Positions 14,792 through 24,767 are shown, counted from the stretch's first letter. The stretch: DNA of 64,000 nucleotides from JAJFKB01 sp965230515 (GCA_965230515.1 OZ246007.1:3410001-3474000), one strand, 5' to 3'. The notes: generated by a model from the letters alone, not told the origin. A program made the numbers and translations.

Positions 14792-16669
14792 ATGGATGCT
14801 TTTAAATTGGATAAAGAGATAAATATAAACTACTCCTTTAGCTTGTCGGATTTGTCATCGAAGCCTGTTGAAAAGCCGAAGCCGGATCTTATCGCCTTCG
14901 CTTCCAGTGAACATCATTATCTGCCAAACAATTCTGTTTTGGTACGCAATGCCTTTAATGGAAAACAGACTGCTCTGAGTCGCGATGTCTATATTATGCT
15001 GGAGCATTGCCGTGATTTTCGTTCCCTTGATGGTCACGTCAGCCATCTGTTAAAGACTATGCCAGAACTGCAAGATAAAGCAGCTGAAATCGAGATGGTG
15101 ATTAAGTCGACTTCCGATGCCGGGCTGATGATGTCAGCAAAACAGGTTTGCGAATCATTGCCGGTAGCACCTGACAAGATAGAGCCTGTTGATCAGCCGG
15201 TTATCTGGATTACGACATGTGATCGTCCTGAATTAGCTCAGCGCCTCATTGAGTCGATGGTTAACAATACTGATCCGGCTAACATTCGGCGCTGCTATCT
15301 GGTTGATGACTCAAGGGATGCTGGCAATATTGAGTTAAACCAAAGACTGATTGCTGATTTTCAGGACAAATCGGGATTTCCTCTGGTTTATGTGGGCCGT
15401 GGAGAGCAAGAAGTCATACTCGAAAGGTTGATTGATCGACTTCCACACTATGAGCAGCAGATTCGTTTTCTGATTGATCCCGAACGCTGGCAGTCAGCGC
15501 ACTCATGTGGTTGTGCGCGTAACTTTGGTCTGTTGTTATCGATTGGTCATCGCACGGTGTTAATTGACGATGATGTGGTATGTAAGCTATATCAGCCGGA
15601 GCGGTTTGAGGAGGGCGTGGAGATCTCGGGGCGGATCAGGGAAGCCGATTTTTTTCAGACGCGTGATGGCTGTTTTGATAGTGCTACGCCACTGGATCTC
15701 GATCCTCTGGCAGAGTTTTGTCGATGTCTGGGGGTGGATTTCGACCAGGCACTGGCAAATTTGGGGGTTGATGGCGTTACTCCGGAGGATGTACAAACTG
15801 CATCAGTTGATTACCTTGGCAAGATTCGCCCTGATTCGAAAGTGATGATGACAGCCTGTGGGACCCTGGGTGATCCCGGAGCCAGCACAATTAATTGGCT
15901 ACCATCCCTCAGTGAGGCTTGTCGTGAACGGTTGTTGGGTGAAGAGGGAAAGCTAGATCAAGCCTTTGAGCTGAGAAATCTCTGGTTAGGTAGAAGTAAG
16001 GCCTACTTTGCCAACAATTTTAATATGTCACCTATGACAGGAATGGATAACCGGGAGCTGTTACCCCCCTATTTCCCGATATTTCGTGGTGAAGATCTGA
16101 TTTTCGGCTGTATGGTTGATTTCCTCTACCCCTCATCACTGGCACTTGATTATCCCTGGGCTGTGCCTCACCTGCCAATGCCTGAGCGCACGGGGTATAT
16201 TAACGGTGACAGTTTAAAGGTTCAAAGCGGCAGCGCACTGGTGGCGCAGTGTATTCACAACTGGAAGACAGAAGTTTCAGCGCAATCGGTTTCCTGTCGC
16301 CTGGAATCACTGGCTAGCAAGCTAAAAGAGCTTTGTGATCGGGATGAGGGAGAGCTAATGAACCTTCACCTGAAACTGTTGACCGAGAGAAGAGTTGGTA
16401 TTTTATTTAGGCTGGAAGAGCTATTAAAAGAATCAGAAACCAATCATTCGAGGTGGTTAAACTACTTAAATCAAGGTTTGGCGGATAACTATCAAGCTAT
16501 TCAGAAACAGGAAAACCTGCTGCTGCATTTGGGGGATCATGCAGGTACTGCCAACAAAGATAAGCTGACCCTTCTCTGTCAGTTAGGCCGTGAATACGCA
16601 AGTTCCTTATCGGCCTGGCCAGAAATTCGGGAACAGGCTGCCGAGGTGATTGGCGAGCTCTTTTATTGA
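14792..16669 (+). CDS. Glycosyltransferase-like protein with N-terminal PqqD/RRE-like domain
   Basis: A 625-residue protein I cannot assign to a named family. Residues about 40-115 (NNSVLVRNAFNGKQTALS, then helices, ending STSDAGLMMSA) follow the strand-strand-winged-helix-helix pattern of PqqD/RiPP recognition elements. From about 135 a GT-A-like fold starts (VIWITTCDRPELAQRLIESM, YLVDDSRD). It has an acidic metal-site candidate LIDDDVV (259-261) after SCGCARNFGLLLS, and RGEDLIFG (432-439) fits the catalytic ED motif. The C-terminal 150 residues are helical. No signal peptide or transmembrane segment is seen. It stands alone and is convergent with the M20 gene. It may glycosylate a peptide or protein, which is inference. 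Confidence 0.75.
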   Translation: MDAFKLDKEININYSFSLSDLSSKPVEKPKPDLIAFASSEHHYLPNNSVLVRNAFNGKQTALSRDVYIMLEHCRDFRSLDGHVSHLLKTMPELQDKAAEIEMVIKSTSDAGLMMSAKQVCESLPVAPDKIEPVDQPVIWITTCDRPELAQRLIESMVNNTDPANIRRCYLVDDSRDAGNIELNQRLIADFQDKSGFPLVYVGRGEQEVILERLIDRLPHYEQQIRFLIDPERWQSAHSCGCARNFGLLLSIGHRTVLIDDDVVCKLYQPERFEEGVEISGRIREADFFQTRDGCFDSATPLDLDPLAEFCRCLGVDFDQALANLGVDGVTPEDVQTASVDYLGKIRPDSKVMMTACGTLGDPGASTINWLPSLSEACRERLLGEEGKLDQAFELRNLWLGRSKAYFANNFNMSPMTGMDNRELLPPYFPIFRGEDLIFGCMVDFLYPSSLALDYPWAVPHLPMPERTGYINGDSLKVQSGSALVAQCIHNWKTEVSAQSVSCRLESLASKLKELCDRDEGELMNLHLKLLTERRVGILFRLEELLKESETNHSRWLNYLNQGLADNYQAIQKQENLLLHLGDHAGTANKDKLTLLCQLGREYASSLSAWPEIREQAAEVIGELFY

Positions 16670-16711
16670 TTGTTACTGTTGCCCACCCTCTACTTGCTGT
16701 GAGGTGGCCGA

Positions 16712-18028
16712 TTAGTGGGTTTGCAGAAAATCCAGCGCCAGTGTTGCAAGTGTCCGTACGCCGTTTTTTAATGCGCTATCGTTGACATAGAAAAAGGGAC
16801 TGTGATTACTTGCTGCCTCGCCAGGGGCAACACCCTCTTTTCTGACTCCAAGGAAGACATAGAGTCCGGGTATTTTCTCCTGATAGTAGGCAAAGTCCTC
16901 TGCGCCCATGACCAGAGCTCCCTGTTTTACCTGTTCTTTGCCTACGGCCTTTTCAAGAGAGGGCAGCATTTTGTTAGCGAGATGCGGATCGTTGTATGTA
17001 ACCGGTGCATAGGGAGATATAACCACCTCTGCGCTCGCTCCTGCGGCGCTCGCAATCGCGGTTGTCGTGGCGTGAAGACGTTCCAGTAGCTGTTCACGAA
17101 CCTTCTTGTCGAAGGTTCGAATGGTCCCGGTCATCTTAACCTTATCCGGAATGATATTGCCGCGAACACCGCCATGTATGCTGCCAATGGTAATAACAGC
17201 GGGTGATCGTGTGACATCCAGTTGCCGACTCGGTATCAGCTGTAACGCATTCATGATCTGCGCCGAAACAATGATCGGATCGACGCCGGCCCAGGGTGAA
17301 GATCCATGGGTTTGTTTGCCGCGAACGGTAATTTCAAGGGCATCGGAAGCGGCCATCGCGCCTCCTGAGCGATAGGTGATCTGTCCCGCTTTATCTGGCC
17401 AGACATGCAATGCAAAAATAGCTTTAGGTTTGACGGGTTCATCCAGTACACCTTCTTTAATCATCAGCTTTGCGCCGCCTTCCTCTCCAGCGGGTGCCCC
17501 CTCTTCAGCGGGTTGAAAAATAAACTTTACCGTTCCTGGAATCTTCGATTTCATCTCATAAAGCACCTGTGCCACACCCAGCAGAATGGCAATATGCGCA
17601 TCGTGGCCACAGGCGTGCATCACGCCTACCTCCTGACCGAGATAGGTGGTTTTTACTTTGGAGGCAAAGGGTAACCCTGTTTTTTCTATCACTGGCAGTG
17701 CATCGATATCCGCGCGAAGTGCGACGACGGGACCGGGTTGTCCTCCTTGCAGGACTCCGACTACACCGGTATGCGCGATTCCGGTATTTACTTCAAGCCC
17801 AATCTCCGTCAGGTGTTCTGCAATCTTTTTGGCAGTATTGTATTCCCGGTTCGATAGCTCGGGATGCTGGTGGAAATAGTGACGCCACTCGATAACCTGC
17901 CGTTCTATCCGATCGCTGCCGGACTTTATGTTCGGATCAAGTTCAGACGCGACAGACGCGCCTATAGCAAAAGGAGTAAAGCAGAGGATAACTGCAATAA
18001 TACGTCTTGCTCTTATAAGTTTTTCCAT
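16712..18028 (-). CDS. Secreted M20D-family metallo-amidohydrolase (hippurate hydrolase-like)
   Basis: A 438-residue protein with a signal peptide (RARRIIAVILCFTPFAIGAS) that would place it in the periplasm. M20D motifs are present: VALRADIDALPVIEKTG, HACGHDAHIAILLG (metal ligands), FQPAEEGAPAGEEGG (catalytic Glu and metal-binding Glu) and the late His in NHSPFF. Family members hydrolyse N-acyl or indole-acyl amino acids, or small peptides; the substrate is not predictable. It lies 26 bp downstream of the DUF255 gene on the same strand, so it is probably co-transcribed with it. Confidence 0.9.
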   Translation of the reverse strand: MEKLIRARRIIAVILCFTPFAIGASVASELDPNIKSGSDRIERQVIEWRHYFHQHPELSNREYNTAKKIAEHLTEIGLEVNTGIAHTGVVGVLQGGQPGPVVALRADIDALPVIEKTGLPFASKVKTTYLGQEVGVMHACGHDAHIAILLGVAQVLYEMKSKIPGTVKFIFQPAEEGAPAGEEGGAKLMIKEGVLDEPVKPKAIFALHVWPDKAGQITYRSGGAMAASDALEITVRGKQTHGSSPWAGVDPIIVSAQIMNALQLIPSRQLDVTRSPAVITIGSIHGGVRGNIIPDKVKMTGTIRTFDKKVREQLLERLHATTTAIASAAGASAEVVISPYAPVTYNDPHLANKMLPSLEKAVGKEQVKQGALVMGAEDFAYYQEKIPGLYVFLGVRKEGVAPGEAASNHSPFFYVNDSALKNGVRTLATLALDFLQTH

Positions 18029-18054
18029 CGGTAATTCCTTTGTGTTAACAGCTC

Positions 18055-20340
18055 CTAGGTTCGCAGCAAAATGTCGATCTGTTCAGCTTCAAGACAGTGT
18101 GAAGTGCTGCAGGCCTGGAGTTGAAGCGTAATTGACAATGCTTCGTCTTTTGACCGGCCTTCCAGGTCAAGTTCGATTCTTAGCGCTCCCTGATATCCGG
18201 TGCTGCTATGGTCATGGGCCGGCAGGTATCGAATGTCTTCCAGTTTCCAAAGCTTTGAGCTATCAGCCAGTCTAATCTCTGTTGCGACCAAATTTTCATC
18301 ATCTGCCAGGTTATTGTTTATATGCCAGTCTTTGCCAATATTCAAATTAATCAGTGCGCGGAACCTGTTATTTTCATGTGCGGACAATGTTGCTTCAACC
18401 CTGATTGCTCCTTGGGCTGCATATTGTATAGAGCTTGGATTTTGTTTTAACCGCTGCGCGATGGCTGTGAGCATATAGCACATGGCGGTGGGTATTCTAT
18501 TGACTATCGCGGAAAAGCGAGCAATCTGCTGATTAATCTGCTGATCCAGTTCCGGGTGGTGGCTACGCTCGTTAAGTGCAATTAGTGCTGTTAATGCGAC
18601 TGAATTTCCAGAGGGAGTTGCTCCATCAAAATAGGGTTGGGCACGAACGATTAAGGGTCCCTCGGTTTCATCCTGGCTGGTATAAAAGCCGCCGTCATCG
18701 GGCTCCCAAAACAGCTCAGTCATTTGCTGCCAGGTCTGTTGTGCCCGGCTCAGCCACTCGGTTTTTGCGGTGGCGTCGTAAAGTCGGATTAGTGCCAGAA
18801 GATAGTGGCTGTAATCTTCCAGATTGGCTTTGCCAGACGCAGATTTATTATAAAAGATTCGCTGTATTATGCCGTTTGCATCGCGGCTTTTGTCCCAAAT
18901 AAATAGAGCAGCGCGTTCAGCGGCATCAATATAGCTCGGATCACCAAGCAGTAAGCCGGCTTCGGCCAACGCTGAAATCATCATTGCGTTCCACTCTGTA
19001 ATTATCTTTTCATCACGTAATGGGGCGGGCCGTATTTGTCGAGCGGGGTACAGTACTTCCTTGGTCAGCGTAATCTCGTCGAGCAGTGTCCGATAGGGCC
19101 TGCCGATTTGTGCCGCCACCTCTTCTAATGGGTAGGGTAGAAACAGAATATTGTTGCCTTCAAAATTACCGCCTTTGGTTACACCATAGACCGATTTCAA
19201 TAGATCGAGCTGAGTCTTACTGAGCAGTTGCTCCAGCTCATGCCAGGACCATACAAAGAATTTACCCTCCTGACCCTCACTGTCTGCATCTGTTGCTGAA
19301 TAGAAGGCTCCATCTTTTGTCTGCATCTCTCGCAGTACATAATCGAGCGTTTCTTCACAAATGCGTCGGTATTCGATATTGCCATTTACCGAGCCACCGC
19401 TCAGACGCCAGACACGGGCATAAAGTGGCACAAGCTGAGCCTGGTTATAAAGCATTTTTTCAAAATGTGGTACCAGCCATTGGCGATCGGTTGCATAGCG
19501 GTGGAATCCACCCGCTAATTGATCATAAATGCCGCCTTGAAGCATTGCTGATAGGGATCGGTTGAGAGTTTTCCAGAGTGGCTTTTCATCAAGTTGGCCG
19601 GATTCACGCTGTAACTGGTCCAGAATCAATAGCAAGTTGCTTTCATTCGGAAATTTCGGTGCATTGCCGAAGCCGCCGAATTTTTCATCTTCACTCTCTT
19701 TAAGTGCAGATAGCGCCTGATTAATCTGGGTTTGCCCGGTCTGAAGTGCCTTCTCATGATGGCTTAGCTGTTGCTCTATCCTGTCGGCAATTGATTGCGC
19801 ATCTTCTTCGATGGCATACTTTTTATGTGTCCAGATCTGGTGGATTTTTTGCAACAGCGACATAAACTGCTGTGCTGGAAAGTAGGTGGCCGCGTAAAAT
19901 GGTTTACCTTCGCTGGTGAGAAAGCTGCTCATGGGCCAGCCACCCTGGCCACTGATCAGTTGGACACCGGTCATATAGATCTCATCCAGATCCGGGCGCT
20001 GCTCCCGGTCAACCTTGATACTGATAAAATGCTTGTTTAATAGTGCCGCGACCTGCTCATTATCAAAGCTTTCCTCTTCCATCACGTGACACCAGTGGCA
20101 GGTGGAGTAGCCTATCGAGAGAAAAACGGGTTTGTTTTCCGAGGCAGCGCGGGAAAAAGCTTCATCGCCCCACGGATACCAGTCGACAGGATTATGCGCA
20201 TGTTGCAGTAAATAGGGGGCGTCCTCGAAAACAAGGCGATTGGTATAGAGAGGTACGCCATTCTGAATGAGGTGAGTTCTCACCTCGTAGCTACCTTGCT
20301 TGGTGAGTCTGGCTCGCCGGAGCTGATCTTCAATGTTCAT
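18055..20340 (-). CDS. DUF255 thioredoxin-fold / N-acylglucosamine 2-epimerase-like protein with DsbD-type C-terminal domain
   Basis: A 761-residue YyaL-type protein. The N-terminal thioredoxin-like domain has CHWCHVM with Cys81 and Cys84 after LLQHAHNPVDWYPWG. A long (alpha/alpha)6-barrel middle follows (KFPNESNLLLILDQL, GGIYDQLAGGFHRYATD, EWNAMMISALAEAG). The last 130 residues (NIGKDWHINNN; LQACSTSHCLEAEQIDI near the C-terminus) resemble the N-terminal domain of DsbD with its Cys pair. No signal peptide is visible, which is odd for a DsbD-like domain. The function of YyaL proteins is not established; a redox role is inferred from the CxxC motif. Confidence 0.85.
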   Translation of the reverse strand: MNIEDQLRRARLTKQGSYEVRTHLIQNGVPLYTNRLVFEDAPYLLQHAHNPVDWYPWGDEAFSRAASENKPVFLSIGYSTCHWCHVMEEESFDNEQVAALLNKHFISIKVDREQRPDLDEIYMTGVQLISGQGGWPMSSFLTSEGKPFYAATYFPAQQFMSLLQKIHQIWTHKKYAIEEDAQSIADRIEQQLSHHEKALQTGQTQINQALSALKESEDEKFGGFGNAPKFPNESNLLLILDQLQRESGQLDEKPLWKTLNRSLSAMLQGGIYDQLAGGFHRYATDRQWLVPHFEKMLYNQAQLVPLYARVWRLSGGSVNGNIEYRRICEETLDYVLREMQTKDGAFYSATDADSEGQEGKFFVWSWHELEQLLSKTQLDLLKSVYGVTKGGNFEGNNILFLPYPLEEVAAQIGRPYRTLLDEITLTKEVLYPARQIRPAPLRDEKIITEWNAMMISALAEAGLLLGDPSYIDAAERAALFIWDKSRDANGIIQRIFYNKSASGKANLEDYSHYLLALIRLYDATAKTEWLSRAQQTWQQMTELFWEPDDGGFYTSQDETEGPLIVRAQPYFDGATPSGNSVALTALIALNERSHHPELDQQINQQIARFSAIVNRIPTAMCYMLTAIAQRLKQNPSSIQYAAQGAIRVEATLSAHENNRFRALINLNIGKDWHINNNLADDENLVATEIRLADSSKLWKLEDIRYLPAHDHSSTGYQGALRIELDLEGRSKDEALSITLQLQACSTSHCLEAEQIDILLRT

Positions 20341-20440
20341 GGTGTCAGGGTGAGTTAGATTGATTCAGATCAAGTGTAAACCAGATCGGATAGTGGCGTA
20401 CAGGGGAGTGCAAGCAGAATACGGCACATTCAGTATCGTA

Positions 20441-21370
20441 TTATTGGAGAATATCCTCCAGTAATACCATCGCGATCTCAGCTCGAAACAAAATACGATT
20501 CCCGGATAGCAGGCCAAAGCACTGACAACGCTGCTGCGTCACCCCGGTGCCGCCTAAACCTGCTTCGTTATTTGTTGCTAAAAAGGGTGTGAGTATCATA
20601 TTCAGTTGATCGTTGCTTTTAAGGCTCAGACTGAGTTCACGGTCAACAGAGAATTGATGGGAATGGTAGACCATCGGCCGTTTCTTGAAGTCATGATTCA
20701 TTTGAACAGCGCGCTCCAGCAGGGCGCAGGAGGTGAGCGCGACAGGAAAAGTTTCAGGAAAAATAAACTTGTCTTCCAGCTCATTGAAATAGTCGGATTG
20801 TTCGGCCAGGGAACCGGCAATAAAGTTCTTGGCATTGCCTACACTCATGAATTTGCGTTTCAGAAAATAGTGCCCGTCGGCAAAAAAAGAGCGATCCGGG
20901 ATTTCTGTTAATTCGGGCAGAGACCGCAAATCCGGTTTATCTGGAAACAGTGGCTGTTGTGTTTCCTTTTTGAAGCCATATAGTACCGGCCCCTGGTCAT
21001 TTTTTAGTGATATGCGATTTGACAGAGCGGGGTCTTTTCCTTTCCTGGTAAGTGTTTTTCGAATCTCCAGAGAAAGGGGTTGGCCCGGTTTTACCACGTT
21101 GGCAAAGGTAAACTGGTAGTTGCTGAAATTCAGATTCTGATCCAGGATAAAACTGTCCTCGTTGGCTTCAGTACGAAACAATAGCAATTGGTATTCAATC
21201 ATGCATTCAAGCTGAAAGCCTAAAGCGATTGGCCCCTGAAAGGGGTTGCTGATAATCTGGTGCCAATAATTTTTGTCATGGAAGAGATTAAAGTCGTCCG
21301 TAGAGTTGCGTGCGACCTCGATATGTAATGGTGAAAACTGTAAACCGGAGACTGAAATTGCGTTGGACAT
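20441..21370 (-). CDS. Hypothetical protein, probable hot-dog-fold (MaoC-like)
   Basis: A 309-residue protein without a name. Near the N-terminus, ARNSTDDFNLFHDKNYW and NPFQGPIALGFQLECM resemble the DxNPxH and GxxxHG regions of MaoC/hydratase-type hot-dog domains, but the usual Asp-x-Asn-x-x-His catalytic set is altered (DFNLFHD). The second half (SLKSNDQLNMIL, GLLSGNRILFRAEIAMVLL) fits a second hot-dog repeat. It could be a degenerate hydratase or a binding protein. It lies 100 bp upstream of the DUF255 gene on the same strand. Confidence 0.7.
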   Translation of the reverse strand: MSNAISVSGLQFSPLHIEVARNSTDDFNLFHDKNYWHQIISNPFQGPIALGFQLECMIEYQLLLFRTEANEDSFILDQNLNFSNYQFTFANVVKPGQPLSLEIRKTLTRKGKDPALSNRISLKNDQGPVLYGFKKETQQPLFPDKPDLRSLPELTEIPDRSFFADGHYFLKRKFMSVGNAKNFIAGSLAEQSDYFNELEDKFIFPETFPVALTSCALLERAVQMNHDFKKRPMVYHSHQFSVDRELSLSLKSNDQLNMILTPFLATNNEAGLGGTGVTQQRCQCFGLLSGNRILFRAEIAMVLLEDILQ

Positions 21371-21738
21371 CTTCTGACCTGGGGCCTGTTAACACTAGCA
21401 TCATAGCATGGCTGTGAGGTGAAGCGCCAAATTCCGAAAGACCAGACCTGGTGGAGCGGGTACCCTCAACAGATTATTGTTGCCGAGGTTGATCTGTTCA
21501 GATGAGGACCGACCTGGTTTATTTTTTTGGACCAAGCATTACTCCTTGCTATTTAGCTTGAATACACTTATAAAAAGTGTAGAAGGTAGTGTGCTTTCCT
21601 TTGAAACCGGAAGGCGTCAATGATTGCTGAGAGATCGCTTTGTTCCTGCACCCAGGTAATGGATGGGGCCTCACGTATATCCTTTTTATGCGTCGGTAAA
21701 GAGTCCGGCGACCTGCTGTTTATTTTGTACGAGTGGGC
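21371..21738. other. Intergenic region before ptsP, no gene seen
   Basis: About 368 bp with no convincing coding frame. In pseudomonads the Nudix gene rppH often lies directly upstream of ptsP; no Nudix box is found here in any frame. It must hold promoters for the divergent minus-strand gene and ptsP, but no strong -35/-10 pair stands out. Confidence 0.5.
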
Positions 21739-23976
21739 ATGAAAAACGTTATTCAACAACTGTCACACATTGTCCAGGAAGTTTCTCTGGCGCCCAGCTA
21801 TGAGCGAAAAGTATCGCTGATGGTGGAGCTGATCAGTGATGCGATAGCAGTAGATGTCTGTAGTCTCTACCTGGTCAATAAAGAGGGTGATCTGCTGCTG
21901 CTTGCTACGCATGGTCTGGCTGAGACAGCTGTATGCACTGTTAAACTGGCGGCTGGAAAAGGGTTGGTTGGATTGGCGGCCAGTACCCGTCACCCAATCA
22001 ATATTCCGGATGCTGAAAAACATCCCGCGTATTATTACATTGCTGAAACCGGAGAGGAGCGGTTTCACGGGTTTTGCGCTATACCTCTGGTATTCAGTGG
22101 GCGCGTAATTGGTGTGTTGGTGGTCCAAAGTACGGAAAAAAGGCAGTTCTCAAAGAATGAGGAAGGTTTTCTGGTGACGCTGGGCGCGCAACTTGCGGTG
22201 CTATTGGCCAATTACCCGCTGCCGACCGAGGAGGTCGAGACCAGCGCCCGGGTATCAGGTGTCAAAGGGGCGCCGGGTGTGGCCATTGGCTACAGTCGAC
22301 TTTGCGATCATGGTGAGCTCTATGAAGTGAGTGACTCATCCTGTGCGGATCAGGAAAGTGAGGTACAGGAATGGCACACACTCGTTGAGCGGGTAAGTAA
22401 TCAGATTGATCAGGAAAAGAAATCTCTCGGCGGTGATGTGGGAGAGGGTGTCAGCGGTATTTTTAATGCTTACAAAATGTTGCTTAACGATCCTGCTTTT
22501 ACCTCCGAGGTTGAGCAGAATATTCGTGACGACAATTGGTTGCCGGGTGCTCTGAAAAACGCAATACAACATTTTTCAGAAGTATTTCTGGCGATGGAGG
22601 ATCCCTATCTTCAGGCGCGGCATGAGGATATTCATCACCTTGGTAACAAACTGTTTAATGCCTGGAAAGGAGCTCATGCAACCAACGAGGAAGTAGGGCA
22701 GGATATCGTACTGGTCGGTCAGCAGGTCAGCATATCTGATATCGCCTCCATTCCGGCAAACCGTTTAAAAGGAATTCTCTGTTTTGGCGGGTCCGGATTA
22801 TCACATACCGCGGTTCTTGCTAATGCGTTGGGTGTGCCGGCGGTCATGGGTACGGGGCGTATTGGCGGCGTAAACGACGGACAGCTACTGGTTGTTGATG
22901 GCGATCAGGCACAAGTTCATATCAGTCCCAACAAGGTTTTACTTAACGAATATAAGAAAATTATTCGAGAATCCAAGGCGCTGACCCGTCAGCTGCGGAG
23001 TTTACGGGAGGAACCCTCAGAGACAGTCGATCGACATAAGGTCAATTTATACACCAATACCGGGTTGCTTACCGATATAACACCTGGATTAAAAAATGGT
23101 GCCCAGGGTGTTGGGCTGTATCGTACTGAAATCCCGTTTTTAATACGTGACAGTTTCCCCTCTGAAGATGAGCAGGTGAATTTGTATCGCCAGGTGCTGG
23201 AGGCTTATGCTGAAAAACCCGTATTTATGCGGACACTGGATATTGGTGGCGATAAACAGCTGCCCTATTTTCCCATTCAAAATGAAGAAAATCCGGCGTT
23301 GGGCTGGCGCGGAATTCGTTTTTCACTGGATAACAACCAGTTGCTAATGACACAGGTAAGAGCGATGTTAAGAGCATCGGAACGCAGCAGAAATTTGCAG
23401 GTATTGCTGCCAATGGTCACATCAATTCAGGAAATTGATCAGTTCCATGAGTTATTGGAAGATGCTTGCAGGCAGTTGACTTCAGAAGGATTTGGAATAA
23501 CCAAGCCGCGACTTGGGGTTATGCTGGAAGTGCCGGCGTTAATTTCACAGATTCCATTTTTAGCTGAAAAAATTGATTTTATATCGATTGGATCGAACGA
23601 CCTGAGTCAATATCTGCTGGCACTGGACAGGAACAATGCAAGGGTTGCTTCGCGTTATGATCATGTCCATCCAGGGGTGCTGCATGAAATAAAGCGTATT
23701 CTGGATCTGGCGAAAGCGGAAAATATACCGGTAAGTTTATGTGGGGAAATGGCCGCTGACCCGATTGCCGTTGTTATATTGCTGGGTATGGGTATGCGCA
23801 CGCTAAGTATGAGTGCCGCCAAATTGCTCTATATTAAGCGGTTGATCCGCAGTATTTCCATGCAGCAGGCAGAGAAGATTGCCAGTCGAGCATTGCAATT
23901 AAATCACCCTGACCAAATTCGTCGACTGGTTCATGATGAGTTGCGTAAGTTGGAACTTGGTGAATTGATACGTTGA
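21739..23976 (+). CDS. ptsP: Phosphoenolpyruvate-protein phosphotransferase PtsP (EI-Ntr)
   Basis: A 745-residue enzyme. The N-terminal GAF domain covers about residues 1-165 (VCSLYLVNKEGDLLLLATHG). The enzyme I core follows, with KGAPGVAIG, the phospho-His loop GGSGLSHTAVLANALGVPAV, the PEP-binding barrel (GLYRTEIPFL, MRTLDIGGDKQLPYF, SIGSNDLSQYLLALDRNN) and CGEMAADP with the catalytic Cys. It starts the nitrogen phosphotransferase relay by passing phosphate from PEP to NPr. The ATG at 21739 is chosen; an in-frame GTG lies two codons upstream. Confidence 0.95.
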   Translation: MKNVIQQLSHIVQEVSLAPSYERKVSLMVELISDAIAVDVCSLYLVNKEGDLLLLATHGLAETAVCTVKLAAGKGLVGLAASTRHPINIPDAEKHPAYYYIAETGEERFHGFCAIPLVFSGRVIGVLVVQSTEKRQFSKNEEGFLVTLGAQLAVLLANYPLPTEEVETSARVSGVKGAPGVAIGYSRLCDHGELYEVSDSSCADQESEVQEWHTLVERVSNQIDQEKKSLGGDVGEGVSGIFNAYKMLLNDPAFTSEVEQNIRDDNWLPGALKNAIQHFSEVFLAMEDPYLQARHEDIHHLGNKLFNAWKGAHATNEEVGQDIVLVGQQVSISDIASIPANRLKGILCFGGSGLSHTAVLANALGVPAVMGTGRIGGVNDGQLLVVDGDQAQVHISPNKVLLNEYKKIIRESKALTRQLRSLREEPSETVDRHKVNLYTNTGLLTDITPGLKNGAQGVGLYRTEIPFLIRDSFPSEDEQVNLYRQVLEAYAEKPVFMRTLDIGGDKQLPYFPIQNEENPALGWRGIRFSLDNNQLLMTQVRAMLRASERSRNLQVLLPMVTSIQEIDQFHELLEDACRQLTSEGFGITKPRLGVMLEVPALISQIPFLAEKIDFISIGSNDLSQYLLALDRNNARVASRYDHVHPGVLHEIKRILDLAKAENIPVSLCGEMAADPIAVVILLGMGMRTLSMSAAKLLYIKRLIRSISMQQAEKIASRALQLNHPDQIRRLVHDELRKLELGELIR

Positions 23977-24236
23977 CTCTTTGGCTAGATTCGAGCGTGA
24001 GTTTTCAAGTAATAATGGTTTTTGGATTTTAGATGTGACCGCGATGTTTGCAAATAAAATGGCACAGTTGCTGTTTTGCCTATCGCATCAGTGAAGCAAA
24101 GAGTCGCAGCAAACCACAATTTGTTGGAACAAAATCGTTTCAGATTCATCTAACCCTTGTTATTTCTCAAACAAACCTTCCGGAGTGGTGATTATGCCTT
24201 TCCCGGAATAATCGCTGCACGGTCAAGGAGGTTACT

Positions 24237-24767
24237 ATGAAACGCCTCTACTACATCACGTCACAGATCAACAGCGCAGAACAGATAGCCAAGGATATGC
24301 ATGATGAGGGAGTCACGGACTGGAATTTTCATGTATTGAGTAAGGATAGACAGGGACTCTATCAGCATCATATTCACTCAGCAAATCACCTTCAGGAGTT
24401 TGATATTGTCCACAGCGCGCTTCGTGGTGGAATTATCGGATTTATTGTGGGTTTCACCCTTTGTTTTACCGTTAATGCAATCTCCGGATATGCAGCCTTG
24501 TCATTACCCTTGCTGTTACTGGTAGGTGCTTTGTTTGGCAGCTGGCTGGGTGCCTTAATCGGCCTGACCCATGAGAACTACAAAATAGCCCGTTTTCACA
24601 ACGATATAGAAGCTGGAAAGTATCTGGTTATGGTCGATGTGCATAAAAAGGAAGAGTCTAAAATCAAGACTCTGATGAAGCGTTATCATCCTGAAGCGTC
24701 TAATGTCGGTGAAGACTCGACGCTGATAAACCCGTTTAAGGGACATATGGGTGCACCGGTAAGGTGA
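24237..24767 (+). CDS. Hypothetical inner-membrane protein with two transmembrane helices
   Basis: A 176-residue protein behind a strong AAGGAGG ribosome-binding site. An N-terminal soluble part of about 60 residues looks like a small alpha/beta domain (LYYITSQINSAEQIAKDMHD). Two Gly-rich transmembrane helices follow (about 62-83 and 88-108), then a cytoplasmic tail. The layout resembles DUF1269/stress-type membrane proteins with an N-terminal ferredoxin-like fold, but I cannot name the family. It is apparently monocistronic between ptsP and nfo. Confidence 0.75.
   Translation: MKRLYYITSQINSAEQIAKDMHDEGVTDWNFHVLSKDRQGLYQHHIHSANHLQEFDIVHSALRGGIIGFIVGFTLCFTVNAISGYAALSLPLLLLVGALFGSWLGALIGLTHENYKIARFHNDIEAGKYLVMVDVHKKEESKIKTLMKRYHPEASNVGEDSTLINPFKGHMGAPVR

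Noticed and set aside
21371..21738. Remnant of rppH upstream of ptsP
   Set aside because: No Nudix box or other RppH sequence could be found in any frame.
23975..24105. Inverted repeat GACTCTTTG / CAAAGAGTC after ptsP
   Set aside because: Nine bases separated by over 110 bp is easily due to chance, and no T run follows.
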